Counted from the stretch's first letter, positions 9,647 to 22,000 are shown. The stretch: DNA of 64,000 nucleotides from Aphelenchoides besseyi (GCA_024699855.1 JAMPIQ010000002.1:8308001-8372000); one strand, 5' to 3'. A program made the numbers and translations. The notes: generated from the letters alone by a model not told the origin.

Positions 9647-12031
9647 TTAGGGTTGAACCTTGTTGCGTTCTTCCATGACCGACTCGTTCAGGTTTTGCCA
9701 CTCCCACCGTTGCGTCAAAGAAGAAGAATCGCAACGGCTCATGAAGATTTCGCCACGTTCGGGATCGCAGTCCATGCAAAGATTCGAGACCGGATGATGC
9801 AATTGCTTGGTGGCAATTCGGTATTTGAAATGTTGATTGCCCTTCATGCCGTGGCAACCGAACAACACCACTGGCGAATGGTCTTTCGATTCGGAAACAT
9901 CGAAACAAACATTTCGACTTTTGGGTCTAACATCGTACCAGAAAGACATTCGCAGATTCTGAAACGCGGGATCAACGCCAGCGCATCTTCTTAACTCACT
10001 TGTTCACCACCACCGCTCGGATCCTCGCTGATACACTTGCGCAGATCGAACCTATCGCCCGCGTTCTTGAACTGCGTATCCACACATTTTTTAGCTGCCA
10101 AATTTTTCAACTCGCCATTCGCGCTGTCCGGAGGCTCAATTCTCGGATAGTATCGGTCCTAAAGCGTTTATTAGGAGGCTTTTGATTGACAATTTTTTCC
10201 AATACTGCGGTTATTCGTTGAATTGATTTACCTGATCGAAAGCAACGTTCTTCATGAACCAATCGAAAGATTTGCACTTCAAACGATCTCGAATCGCCTT
10301 CTGCTTCGAGAGGTCGCCGACTTCGGCGTTTTCCATTCCAGAACGCCGTTTGTAGAGATGATGTTTGTACTCGTCCATCCACACCTGTAAGCTGATTAGC
10401 CACGATCCATTACTACAACTCACTTCAGCAACTCGCTTGTAATTTCGCGAAATGAAGTCGCCAACTCCCGGATTAGGGAACGGAACATGTTTACAACGAT
10501 AAATGTGAGCAACTCGAGAGCACGGCGCATCAACCATACGACCGTGACATTGCCACAACTAAAAACAACTCAAGAAGTTGATTAACGAGCAAAATCACCC
10601 ACTTTAAAGCTGCAAAAAAAGGAAGTTGTACAACACAAATTCAAAATTAGCAAAAAGACTTCTGATTTTTGTTTTTAAAACTTACGACAATTCATATTGT
10701 TCGCCTAAAGAAAAACGATTAAAACCCATCTGGACGTTGCAACTCATCTCCCCAAATGTCCAATCCTTCGTCGTAGCCTCCCAATTCCCAAAACCACTTC
10801 GTACTTATAGCAAAATAGCCACCGGCCATAACCGGAGAATCGAACGGTTTGGTTGGATGTTTCTCGTCTTCTTTCGTTAATGGCAAACGTTTGTAATTGA
10901 AATGCCAATCAAATGAACCTTAAAAAAAGCCTATCGAGTTTATAGTGTTAACTTCAAAGTAACCTCGAGCTCCCTCGTCTTGTGGTCGAATTTCGTAGGT
11001 ATCACAATCGATCACATCGACAAATGGACAAACCACAGTTCTGAAAACAATACTACAAATTCTATCAAACATTGGTCATACTTGTAATCCAAAGCAATTG
11101 GTTCAATTAAAGGTGGCAACCAGTTGTAATTTGCTTCGGAATGTGCGTCCAGAAAAATCAGAATCTCACTGCTCGCCGCATGAGCACCAATTTGTCGTGC
11201 GCGAATCAAACCCTCACGTTTTCTGCAAAATTTAAAAACAAAGAAAACTTAGTTCTTACTCGGTTCGCACCACTTTAACAATATGATCCAAACCAACATC
11301 ACGCCAATACTTAGTCAATGGTTCTCGCAGAAACGGCTTCGTACTCGCATCATCGACCAAAATCACTTCTCGAACAACTCCCGGTGGTGATCGATTGATT
11401 ACCGAATAGACACTACGTAGAAGCGTTGAATTGTGCTGGAAAGACAATTAAAAAAAGTTGATGTTTAAACGAACTTCATCATGAAAAGGAAAGATCACGC
11501 TAACGGTTGGCAGTTTTTCGATGTATTTTTCGTTCTTGCATTCTTTGTGCCGAATGTCTTTGATGGAGCGATTTAATGCAATCTGATCGCTGGCGTACCC
11601 GTCATATCCGTTTTGACGATACAGTTCTTCCTAAACACACTATGACAGAAACCTGATTGGAAACGTACTCTCAACTTTGCCAACTTCTCATCGTCCTTTG
11701 CAACAGCCAACGGTTTTCCGTGTTCACCCGGACCTTCGCGTTGCTCATCGGCCTTCATTGCCGCATAATCATGCCAATCTTTCTTTGGCAAATTCTTGTA
11801 CTCTTCAAATGGATGAACACCATCTAAACTGCCAAGTCAAATAAGAATACAAAAGCTCAAAAACTAACCGTACAGAACCATTGGCTTTGGTGGAAGAACG
11901 TGCTCATTGGAGAAAAGTGATCGTTGTTGTGGCAAAGAAAGATAGTAGAAAAGAAGTCCAAAAACAAAAACTACGTACAAAGCACCCGAAAAGTATTTAC
12001 GTGGAATGTAGCGGCCAACGCGAAAAGGCAT
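9647..12031 (-). CDS. Polypeptide N-acetylgalactosaminyltransferase (GALNT family)
   Basis: Golgi type II enzyme that starts mucin-type O-glycans by moving GalNAc from UDP-GalNAc to Ser/Thr. Start ATG 12031 gives a short basic tail and a signal anchor ([15 protein letters not shown]). The GT2 A domain follows: [29 protein letters not shown], the metal-binding DAH motif in [46 protein letters not shown] and, across three exons, WGGEQYELSFKLWQCHG. The C-terminal ricin-B lectin domain has [16 protein letters not shown] and the QRW motif, and the stop is at 9647-9649. At least ten exons. Two are tiny: 19 nt (10686-10704) and 7 nt (10603-10609). The intron before the 19-nt exon appears to begin AT instead of GT. 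Usual DAHCE reads DAHSE here. The [19 protein letters not shown] region resembles GALNT10-like enzymes, but the exact paralogue is not settled. Confidence 0.95.
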
Positions 12032-12583
12032 TGTAACGAACCCGTTGGTTTAACCTGAAACGAATATTATTAGATCGAAAACGACCATTCGACTGAAATG
12101 CGGAAATTCGTGGTTTTGCCAACCAACTGAAAGGAAGTAGTCAATGACAACGTTTGATCGTGAAACGCCACGTGGGTTGGTCGCTGATTTAACACGTCAA
12201 ACCGCCACGGGCAACCAACTACTCAGTTTGGTTCGAACAAAAAAGTGGAAAACAAAAGAAAAATTTTTATTTTAAATTTTGCTCAATTTTTATTTTCGAG
12301 CAGCAAACCACTTAGTTCAACTGCAACAAACTACAAAATGGCTTCCAATTTGCACAATTCTCTCAATCCTTAACATCCATTAAAGAGCAAAATTGCTGTT
12401 TGAATCGGTGGTTGGGTCCCGGAGCTGAAACAACCAACAACGCCGGAGCCTACAGAGGAGTCTCCTAGTCGGCTGCTGCGTGAGGCAGTAGTCGGTTGCT
12501 GAGCGAGGCAGTAGTCGCGTCGTTTTGGATTAAGATTTTGGCATTTCTGTTTCTAACATTTATGATTTTAGGAAAACTTTAAT
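12032..12583. promoter_or_regulatory. Divergent promoter region between GALNT and RPS9 genes
   Basis: The two genes are transcribed away from each other from this 552-bp gap. It holds an AT-rich half (12240-12330) and a GC-rich patch with a 23-bp tandem repeat at 12467-12512. Just upstream of the RPS9 ATG, the sequence TATGATTTTAG ends at 12571, a good 3' splice site for either a 5' UTR intron or a trans-spliced leader. Confidence 0.5.
12467..12512. repeat. 23-bp direct tandem repeat, two copies
   Basis: AGTCGGCTGCTGCGTGAGGC... at 12467-12489 and AGTCGGTTGCTGAGCGAGGC... at 12490-12512 differ at only three positions. A partial third copy (AGTCG) follows. It lies about 80 bp upstream of the RPS9 ATG, close to where transcription should start. 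Confidence 0.75.
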
Positions 12584-13245
12584 ATGCCAAGAGTGACGAC
12601 CATCTATTCGAAAGTATACGACGTTCCTCGTCGTCCTTTTGAAAAGGAACGTTTGGATCAAGTGAGTTTTTTTGATTGTTTTCTCTGTGATTTAGTTTTT
12701 TAGGAACTGAAACTCATTGGTGAGTTCGGCCTTCGCAACAAACGTGAAGTTTGGCGAGTCAAGTTGACTTTGGCCAAAATCCGTAAGGTTGCACGTGAGT
12801 TGCTCATGTTGGACGACAAGGATCCGAAACGTCTCTTCGAAGGAAACGTTTTGCTTCGTCGATTGGTCCTCATGGGCGTGCTGGACGAAGACAAGATGAA
12901 ACTCGACTACGTTCTTGGTCTGCGTGTCGATGATTTCTTGGAGCGTCGTCTGCAAACTCAAGTCTTCAAATTGGGTCTTGCAAAATCGATTCATCACGCT
13001 CGCGTCTTGATTCGTCAACGACACATCCGGCAAGTTTAATCTTTAATTTACTCATTCTTCATTTTTATTTCAGTGTTCGCCGTCAGTTGGTCAACATCCC
13101 ATCATTCATGGTCCGTTTGGATTCGCAGAAGCACATTGACTTCTCCGTCAAGTCGCCCTACGCTGGAGGACGTCCAGGACGAGTCAAACGGCGCAACATG
13201 AAGAAGGGAACTGGTGGTGATGCCGGAGGAGATGACGACGAGTAA
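12584..13245 (+). CDS. rps-9: 40S ribosomal protein S9 (uS4)
   Basis: Small-subunit protein that binds 18S rRNA early in 40S assembly. Exons 12584-12661, 12703-13029, 13074-13245. The start [19 protein letters not shown], the S4 RNA-binding part ([34 protein letters not shown]) and [19 protein letters not shown] are all near-identical to eukaryotic S9; the tail is short, acidic and Gly-rich. The first intron is 42 nt, GT-AG. The second starts GCAAGT at 13030 and ends TTTCAG, so it is a GC-AG intron; the frame only continues (HIR then VRRQL) with this join. The length is normal (about 190 residues). A polyadenylation signal AATAAA lies at 13320-13325. Confidence 0.98.
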
Positions 13246-13773
13246 TAAGGAACCAAGATCGAACGACAACAGTTCTTATTTTAATTGTCGTTCTTTGTCG
13301 TTATGTTTGGTATTTGTTGAATAAAATGATTATTATGTTAACACTTTATTAGAATTCGATTGACATATGAAAGTTGAGTTTGTAAGAAGTTGATAACTAA
13401 CTCATAGCTTGAGATCAGTGATTGTAATACAACATTTAAGATCCAAACACTTGGTTTCGAGCTGATTTGTCAGAAACCCATTTCATTCACGATTTACAAT
13501 CTTTTGTTAATTAAACAAGAATGCCTCTTGTCGATGATTTCAAGAAAGACAATGTGTTTTCAATTGATCGCAAATAATGTTATTGTTGCTACACCAATTA
13601 CTTTGGTCTCATCCAATACCATTAAATAACCGGTATGGTCAAAAAGAATCGATAGTCGTGAGTTTCGTTCATCTGCGCGTTGACTCATCGAAACCGCAAG
13701 CCACTAGCTTTCTTTAAGGATCAACTCCGGGCAGGTTTTCAAGAGGAATCGTCAGAATTGAGCACAAAAAGAA
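13246..13773. other. Spacer between rps-9 and ARPC2 genes
   Basis: Holds the rps-9 3' UTR and about 440 bp of AT-rich sequence. The 5' UTR of the next gene may contain small introns (GGCAGGTTTTCAAG near 13730-13745). No gene seen. Confidence 0.5.
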
Positions 13774-15008
13774 ATGATCCTACTGGAAGAAAACAATCGA
13801 ATCATCGCCGAGATTTTGGAGCTGAAATTTACGAATGCAAAAAGCGGGTGCGTTCATTTTTTGCTTTTGTTTTTACGTTCTGTTTTAGTGCAAAACACGA
13901 GACTGTGGATGTGAAGTTTGCCGATTTCGATGGAGTTCTCTATCACATCTCGAATCCGCAAAAGGATAAGAGTAAGATCATGGTAAGCTCGTGTTCTTTT
14001 TCGTTTTCTAGTTTTTGCTTTTAGCTCAGTATCTCACTTAAATTTTATCGCGAACTTTGCTCTCACGGTGCCGATGAGGTTCGTGGTTCATTTTCAGCTA
14101 TTTCGATTGCTTTGCTTTTTAGTATTTGAAGAGAACTTACGACAATCTGTGCAGTGAGCCAGAAGCGGGATACAACGCCTCTTTAGTGTTCAATTTGGAA
14201 CAACTTCCCGTCGACTTTAAACCGTTGATTGAACAGGCATCACTTTTCAAACGAAATTGTTTTGCATCGGTGTTCGAGAAGTATTTTAAGTTTCAAGAGC
14301 AGGGACAAGAAGGAAAAGAAAGGGCGGTGATCAATTATCGAGAAGATGAAACAATGTAATTAATCTATTAGTTCATTTCGCACTCTTATCTTTTAGGTAC
14401 ATTGAAGCAAAAGCGGATCGAGTCACCGTCATTTTCAGTACTTTATTCAAAGACCCTGACGATGTTGTGATTGGGAAATTGTTTCTTCAGGTTTGTACTT
14501 ACGAATTAAATCGTTCATTTCTTGTTTTTAGGAGTTCCGAGAGGGACGAAAAGCAAGTCAAACTGCGCCGGCAGTTTTGTATTCAGTGGGAGAACCGCCG
14601 TTGGAATTGAAGAGCTTTCCGGGCGCTCGAACGGGAGAGAATGTTGGTTACATTACTTTTGGTTAATATCGTCGCATATTACACTTTAACTTCTAAGTTT
14701 GCAGTCTTGTTTCCACGACATACCAAAGGAGCAGCACGTGAGAATACGATTAATTTGATTCATACCTTCCGCGATTACCTTCACTACCACATCAAATGCT
14801 CAAAGGTTTGTTCAGTCAAATTTATTTCGTATCGTTTTTAGGCCTATTTGCACTCTCGAATGCGAAATAAAACCAACGATTTCCTCAAGGTGTTGAATCG
14901 TGCACGACCAGAAGTTAAAAGTGAAAAGAAAACCATAACGTAAGTACTTCTAATTGTGATTCAAAACAACTGTCGAGTTTTAGTGGACGATCGTTTGTCC
15001 ATCAATAA
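13774..15008 (+). CDS. arx-4: Arp2/3 complex subunit 2 (p34-Arc)
   Basis: Structural subunit of the Arp2/3 complex, which nucleates branched actin; p34 contacts the mother filament. Start ATG 13774 gives [19 protein letters not shown], the family's own N-terminus. Then [91 protein letters not shown] and [18 protein letters not shown] follow in order, with the stop at 15006-15008. Seven or more exons separated by introns of about 35-60 nt were joined by eye. Length (about 300 residues) and order match the family along the whole protein, so the model is complete. The gene lies 528 bp downstream of rps-9 on the same strand. Confidence 0.97.
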
Positions 15009-15451
15009 ACTTTACGCTGTTCTTCTTGCTCCTGTTAAAATTGCCGTCCAATCATTTCGCTGTCATTTAACGATTCTTTTCGTTAGTTCCAATCGTTGCC
15101 TTTAAGTTAACCGTTTGTTCGTATTTATTGCTTTAATTTGCTCACTTCACCATTTCGTGTATTAAATGACTAGTTTGAAAACAAATAACTCCTAATCGGT
15201 GGTTTGAATGGAAATGTTGAAAAGCAAGGACTTTGTTTTCGAACAAACATCTGCAGAAGACTGATGTTTCATGTTGTCAGTCGGCAGTTTGTAAAGAAAA
15301 AGACGGTAGAGTCTAAATTTAGTCAACGTAAAGAAAAATTCATCGACTAGTTGAATCATTTTTGTAGAAACACAATCAGAACAAAAAGTCTTCTTGATCA
15401 TATCATATTTAATGTTCTGCTCCTCATTGGAAGCTTCGAACATCGAGAGAA
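15009..15451. other. Intergenic spacer
   Basis: 3' UTR of the ARPC2 gene and promoter of the next gene. A minus-strand frame here (15192-15515) overlaps the signal-peptide exon of the next gene and has no support. Confidence 0.5.
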
Positions 15452-16789
15452 ATGAATTTACTTTTACTTCTTCTCGGTTATTTAGCTTTGCAATCGTCTT
15501 CGACAATCGAGCCAATTCAGCCCGATGACTTTAGCGAATACTACGAATTCTGGTATACTAAAGCTCCTTATCGTAACGCTCTCTACATGATCAAATGTGT
15601 GGTTATGAGTTGAACAAATTTCATTTTGTGTTTTAGCAGAAGTTAACAAAACGATTTCTGATGTGATCTTCTTGGTTGACGGACCATCGACCGAACATGC
15701 ATTGAAAGTCTATCCTATCCGCAATCGAACGTACATGCTGGAAATTGGAAAAGAGGATAATCGCAAAAATTTTTTTTCTCTTTTGTGAGTTTTGACCATC
15801 AGTTAAACAGAAAGATTTGATATGCAGATACGGTCGAAAAGGTGGTCGAATTAGTGACGATTCCAAAAACATTGACCACTGTTTTGTTTACGGCGACTAT
15901 CTGGTTGTCAACTCCAAACAATGTTTGAATTTGGATGAACTGGAACGAGAACCTTTTGAGAACAATTTGATCGATCTGAACACTCTGCCGTACGGTGTTA
16001 TGGACACAGAAACTCTGGAGAAAATTGACCGAGAATGTTTTGTAAGTGACAGCGAAAAGATTATCAAATTCAGAGTTTAGAACGACAAATACTGCGTCGC
16101 TGATTCTGAAGGTAAAGTTCATGTTGTGAATGAAGAAGCGGTTTTCCTCGAATTCGATTTGCTTCTTTACGTCGAATGTCGTCTGCATACTGTAGCATCG
16201 GAAGCTGAACCGGCAACCTGTAGCTACTTTATTCGTGATTTGCAAACCAAGTGAGTGACAAAAATAACAGATTGACAAGAAGAGCTTTTAGCAAGATCTT
16301 CTCAATTCGGAATGATATGAAAACATTCGCTGAACATTTTCCGCTTTCTATCAACTATGTTCAAGTGCAAAATCGAAATACGTTGTTTCCGATTTTTCAT
16401 TCCGATGATCTCTTTTTCCGTCGACATCGTTCCCAAACAACAGGCACTTCAACGCCCACTTCATCAACGACTTTAACTGCAACAACGCCTATTACCAGAG
16501 AGATGATCAATGTAACGAGTTCAACAGAAATTTCATCAGCGGAATCAACAACTTTGCTCGTTGCTCCTTCAGCTACGCTTAAACCCATGTAACCTAAAAA
16601 CAATAAGATCAAAACACCGATCATTTTAGAAATGTTTCAATCAACTCACTTGAAGCGAAAGAGAAATCAGATTGGACAAAATCACGAGTCGATCGTGAAT
16701 GCAAATGTGCAGAAAACGGAGTTCGATCATCAAGTCAGGTGATCGGTAGCTTTTTCTGTCTTTTGTTTGTTTCTGTATTTCTTCTCTAG
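15452..16789 (+). CDS. Secreted, probably GPI-anchored Ser/Thr-rich protein, unknown family
   Basis: Start ATG 15452 opens a clear signal peptide (MNLLLLLLGYLALQSSS). Exons were joined across introns near 15597-15637, 15785-15812, 16041-16080, 16251-16291 and 16589-16629. The ectodomain has conserved-looking blocks (SDVIFLVDGPSTEHALKVYP, NDKYCVADSEGKVHVV, LLLYVECRLH, ATCSYFIRD) but no family I recognise. It is followed by a Ser/Thr-rich stretch (TTGTSTPTSSTTLTATTP), a likely O-glycosylated stalk, and a C-terminal hydrophobic run (SFFCLLFVSVFLL) ending at once at the stop 16787-16789. That layout is typical of a GPI attachment signal; a tail-anchored helix is the alternative. It is probably displayed on the cell or cuticle surface. 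Function unknown. Confidence 0.7.
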
Positions 16790-19031
16790 TTCATTAATAA
16801 ACTTAAGAGTTCAGTTGAGTACATGAAAAAACTTCAAGAACGAATTTGATTGACAATAAACTCGTACGCCCGAAAAATCAAATTGATTAGTCGGCGAACT
16901 GTTTACTTAAGCCGATCCGGTGGGTGGAACTTTTGTGCGGTGTAACACGATTCGCTCTTGGCTATTTTGCGGCCATCTGATGTGTTGGAGAGGAAGAGGA
17001 CGTTCGTGATTGAAATGACCATTGATGTGTTTAAGAGGCAGATTTTACGCATCTGAGCGTCATTACCTTTGTATTACCGAAATAGGTGTTGATTCACGGA
17101 TCAAATTGTCGTCACAAATCTGTTAACGACAAACATTTCACGTCTTGCCATTCATTTTTAGTCGATTTCCGGTTTTTTACTCAACTCTACGCGCTCACAA
17201 CCAAGCGGATTATCTCACGGCTTGTTGTAAAACAAAACACAATGGTTCCATTGATTTACGTGACTTAACAGAAAAATCTGATGACATTTCGTCCACAACT
17301 ATTGACCGAAATTATTTTTGTTAAAGAAGATCAACGGTATTGTTGAATTTGGAGTTTTGCTCTTGTGATTCAAACCTTTTTGAATAGTTTGACATTTTTG
17401 TCTAGTGATTCAAATGACAGGAAGTTCAACCTCATAGCCATAAGACTGTTCAGGTCGATGTAGCTGTTTGGATTGGTTTCGCCCGTTCAAACTGACAGAA
17501 TCATTCAGGTATTGATGTCTGTACGACTCTCGAATCGACAGAAAGTGTGGGGTATGCTCACTCACTCGGTCTCTAAGCTGCAATGAACTTTTTCGAAAAA
17601 GCTTTTTCCGCCTCGAGCTTTTTTGTTCGCGCGCGACGACCAAAAATCGACTGATCTCCAGTCTCGACCGAATTGTTTTGATCACTGGAGATCGTTCTCA
17701 CTCACAACAACAGCTACTCTTCTGTTTTTCGAGTTCGTGGATTCTTCTCAAATCTCTACCGTACTCTTCCTCAACACAAATTCTGTCCTTTGACTTGTTG
17801 CGCATAACCATAAACTCTGATTAGAGCCCTGTAACAGGTTTATGGTTGTAAAGGCGAAAGTGACAACAAGGCAAAACTTTGGTTGATTTCCTCGCACGGC
17901 GCGATTTTATCGCACGGTCGTGACTTGTAGAGCGGTGATCGAGCCAACAGATTGGTTGCGCATCTTTTTCTTCTGAGCGTTTTGAGCAAATCAATCGGTC
18001 ATCGTTGTATTCAGACCTTAGAAGTACTCTCTAGTTGTTAGATCGATGGAATGCATGCCGTTGAGCTAAAACGATTTGCGAATTCATGGCGCGTAACTAC
18101 GTGCTTTTGATTCGTAGACTTTTTGTTGAGAAGTTTGGATTTTAAGAAGGACAATAAGTTTCAACAAAATGAGCTCCTGCTCTTGTGATCATTATTTGCT
18201 CTTAATCTTAAATTTCGCGTTCAAATTAATTTCATTTCTTAAGTTCTCCTAATCACTCGATTGCTCAAAAGCGATTAATTAGTTGAACAACCCATTCGAC
18301 GCTTGATTGCTGTTTATATCGGAGTTTACCGAATGCAATGAAAGTCATAGCGAGACGTTTGTTCGCATAGACGAATGAAAAGTACGAACATCGGCATTCA
18401 TTTCGCTGGCCAACGGGAATTGAGCAGGTAATTAACGAACCGACGACGTAAACTCACTTTCTATTGACGCCAAAAAACTTCTTTTGAAGGCAAAATTTGA
18501 CCATTGGAGTTTTTTTGTTTACAATCGATTCGTGGGTATTCTTTTCAAATAACATTTGCTAAGCGAATGTGTAATCAAACATGACTATCATCAAATGCAC
18601 TCGGTTTGCACTTCTACACAACAGAAGCTTATTTGGAAGGTCCGAGAATCACAAAAACGTTCGAACCGATTGTTGAACCGCCGTAAATTCCCGTCAGTCA
18701 GCGATTCTCGCGCTCAATCAACCACCGCGGTAAACGGTCTCAATTTTGCTTGTCGTCACCTTTTCAACTGCCTACGGCGATCCAGTCATCAAAAAATGGC
18801 GAACGTCTGATTCGTAATGCTCGACGGAAAACTTTGCAACTTCTGTCGATCGACATCGAGATTTAGAACCAAATTGTTTTGTCTATGATTCAACATCAAA
18901 ACTTGCGTCTCGAATTCGTTGATTTAAATTCCAAAGCAACGTGTTTCTTATATGATTAAAATAACAATAACACGATTGTTTAGGAATTCGTTTCACATCT
19001 CGAACTCATTGAATAAACCGACAGTTTAGCA
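16790..19031. other. 2.2-kb region without a recognisable gene, upstream of V-ATPase
   Basis: Short frames on both strands (for example minus 17410-17685 and plus 18556-18810) show no domains or splice chains. A hairpin with a 10-bp perfect stem (AACCATAAAC and GTTTATGGTT) lies at about 17805-17848. Probably the promoter and possible upstream exons of the V-ATPase gene. The sequence CGACAGTTTAG just before the ATG at 19032 is a possible trans-splice acceptor. Confidence 0.45.
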
Positions 19032-22000
19032 ATGGGGTCGTTGTACCGTTCCGAGGAGATGCGTTACTGCCAGATGCTCGTCGAAAAAGGTCGGTGAAAA
19101 TTACGAATGGAAGTAATCATAATGTTTAGATGCGGCATTTGCGTGCGTAGCAGAACTCGGCAAACAGCCGTGGGTCCAATTCAAAGACGTGAGTATTCTG
19201 CTAGTCGTTGGATTATTATTGTTCGAAAACATTTCAGTTAAACTCCGAGGTCAATGCCTTTCAACGTATGTTTGTTCGTGACATTCGTCGTTTCGATGAG
19301 ATGGAAAGGAAGTTGCGTAAGTTGGAAAAGTGGAATTTGCTCGTTAACTTTTCTGCTCTTTGATGTTTAGGATTTTTGGAAGGCCAAGTGCGCAAAGATG
19401 ACATCGACATTGTCGACAACACATTCAAAGAACCGAACGATGTGGTCAATCACACGGACATGAATCAGTTGGAACAAACGCTGGCAGACTTGGAACGAGA
19501 TGTTATCAACATGAACGAGTCGGATTTGCAATTGCGAAAAAATTTCCTCGAATTGAAAGAGTGGGAAGCAGTTTTGCAAAAAACTGATGTATTTTTTCAA
19601 GGAGTATGTTTGTTTATCAGAAAATATTAAAAAGTTACATTTGAAGGGTGTCGATGACGAGGCTATTCAAGAGATTGAACAGGCACGAATGGCCGAACAA
19701 GGAATTGGAGCCAGAAACGAAAAAGAACCTATCGGGTATGTTATTGCATTCACGAGACAATATAAGCTGTTTCTAGTTACTCAGTTGGCGTAATAGCTCG
19801 TGAGAAAGTGATGGCTTTTGAACGTGTGTTATGGCGAGCGTGTCGTCGAACAGCGTTTTTGCGTTCAGCCGATATCGAAGAGACTTTAACACATCCAGAC
19901 ACTGTAAGCCTTCCAATAGACTCAAATACACAAATGAAATTTTTAGGGAAAACCAATTGAAGAATCAGTTTTTATTGTCTTTCACAATGGCGAACGATTG
20001 AAAGCGATTATCGACAAAGTGGCCGAAGGATTCAAGGCCAAGCAATACAATCAATGTCCGAAATTGAGTCATGAACGACAAGCTGCGTTGGATAAAGTTC
20101 GTACCAACATTTCTGATATGCAAACAGTCATGGGACAAACGCGTGAACATCGTCTTAAGGTTTTGAATGCTGCTGCAGTTAATATTCGAGGATGGCTCAA
20201 ACAAGTGAGCTTCTGAACTTCTGTCCAAATGATAAATCGAATTTTCAGGTGCGATTGTACAAATCCATTTACCATACGCTCAACTATTTTACGTTTGATG
20301 GAATTGGCAAGTTCTTTGCTGCGGAATGTTGGGTTCCGTTGAAAGATGTTGAAAATGTTCGAATGGCGTTGGAAAGAGGAGTGGAGAAGAACGGTGGAAC
20401 TGTGAAACCAGTATTGAATATCCTACAAACCGATGAGACACCACCGACTTATAATCGAGTGAACAAATTTACAAATGTCTTCCAAGGAATTGTTGATTCT
20501 TACGGAATTGCTTCGTATTTGGAATTGAATCCTGCTCCATATACGATCATCACTTTTCCGTTCATTTTTTCGTGTATGTTCGGTGATTTGGGTCATGGAA
20601 TTCTGATGCTTTGTGCTGGTCTCTATCTTGTACTTCGTGAAAAGAGCCTGGAGGCAAGACGTATTCGAGACGAAGTGAGTGTCCGTTTACTTGATTGCTC
20701 ATAGGGATTGTAGATTTTCACAATGTTCTTCGGTGGTCGTTACATTATTCTGTTGATGGGTCTGTTTTCCATTCATGCCGGTTTCATTTATAACGACGCT
20801 TTTGCCAAATCATTCAACATCTTCGGCAGTTCATGGCGTTCAACATACAGGTTGGTCAGTTGAATGGAAATATTAGCTGGTTTTTTTAAAGCAACTCAGA
20901 AATCATGAATATACTTAACGATTCGCACGACGCACATCGAGAGCTTCATCTTGAAATTGATCCATATCCGGGCTTTCAAAAAGGTATCGGACCCTATCCT
21001 TTCGGTATGGATCCAGTTTGGAATACGGCTGAGAATCGTTTGAACTTCTTCAATTCAATGAAAATGAAATTGTCAGTTATTGTTGGAATCGCTCAAATGA
21101 CTTTTGGTGTCATTCTTTCTTATAACAATTATCGGTTTGTTAATCAACTATTGCGCTGTGCTGATGTTAAACTTCAGGTTCTTTAAATCATCGATTGAAA
21201 TCTACACCGTTTTTATTCCGCAAATGTTGTTCATGGCTTCCATTTTCATTTATCTTTGTATTCAAATTCTGCTCAAATGGATTTTCTTTTGGGTACTTCC
21301 GGATACGATTTTTACTCAACAATACCCCGGAAGTCATTGTGCTCCATCGCTTTTGGTACGTAGAACTCGCTTTCAATCCGCTCCACTCAGCTGTTTAGAT
21401 TGGATTGATTAATATGTTCATGTTCAAAGCACGTGATCAAGGATTCGTCGATGAAAATGGTGTTCAGATACCTGGTTGTTATTTGAATCAATGTATGTGA
21501 ACGAAAATATTCGATGATATTCGTTTTTAGGGTATCCGGGACAATCAATGCTTGAAGCGGTTCTTGTTATCATTGCAGTCATTTGTATACCGATTATGCT
21601 GTTCGGCAAACCAATTCATCACGTTATGCGACAAAAAAAAGCCAAGAAGGCGTTAGGAGACAACATGAGTGTGCGAATTAACATGCACACCGACGAAACA
21701 GAAGTAATCAGCAATGGGAAGAATGGAGTCCACCAAAAAACTCAAGAGAATCACGAACCTCACGAAGCTACGGGCGCTGGTGGTGATCACGGACATCATC
21801 AAGACGAGGTTTGCAATTTTGTGTTAATGAAAGCAAATGTCATTTAGCCGTTCGGTGAAGTTATGGTTCATCAGGCGATTCATACGATCGAATACGTTCT
21901 CGGTTGTGTTTCGCATACTGCATCTTATCTTCGACTTTGGGCCTTGTCTTTAGCTCACGCACAATTATCCGAAGTTTTGTGGGACATGGTTCTACGAAAT

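Noticed and set aside
15192..15515. Minus-strand gene of 107 codons
   Set aside because: It overlaps the signal-peptide exon of the plus-strand GPI-type protein and has no domain, TATA box or splice sites.
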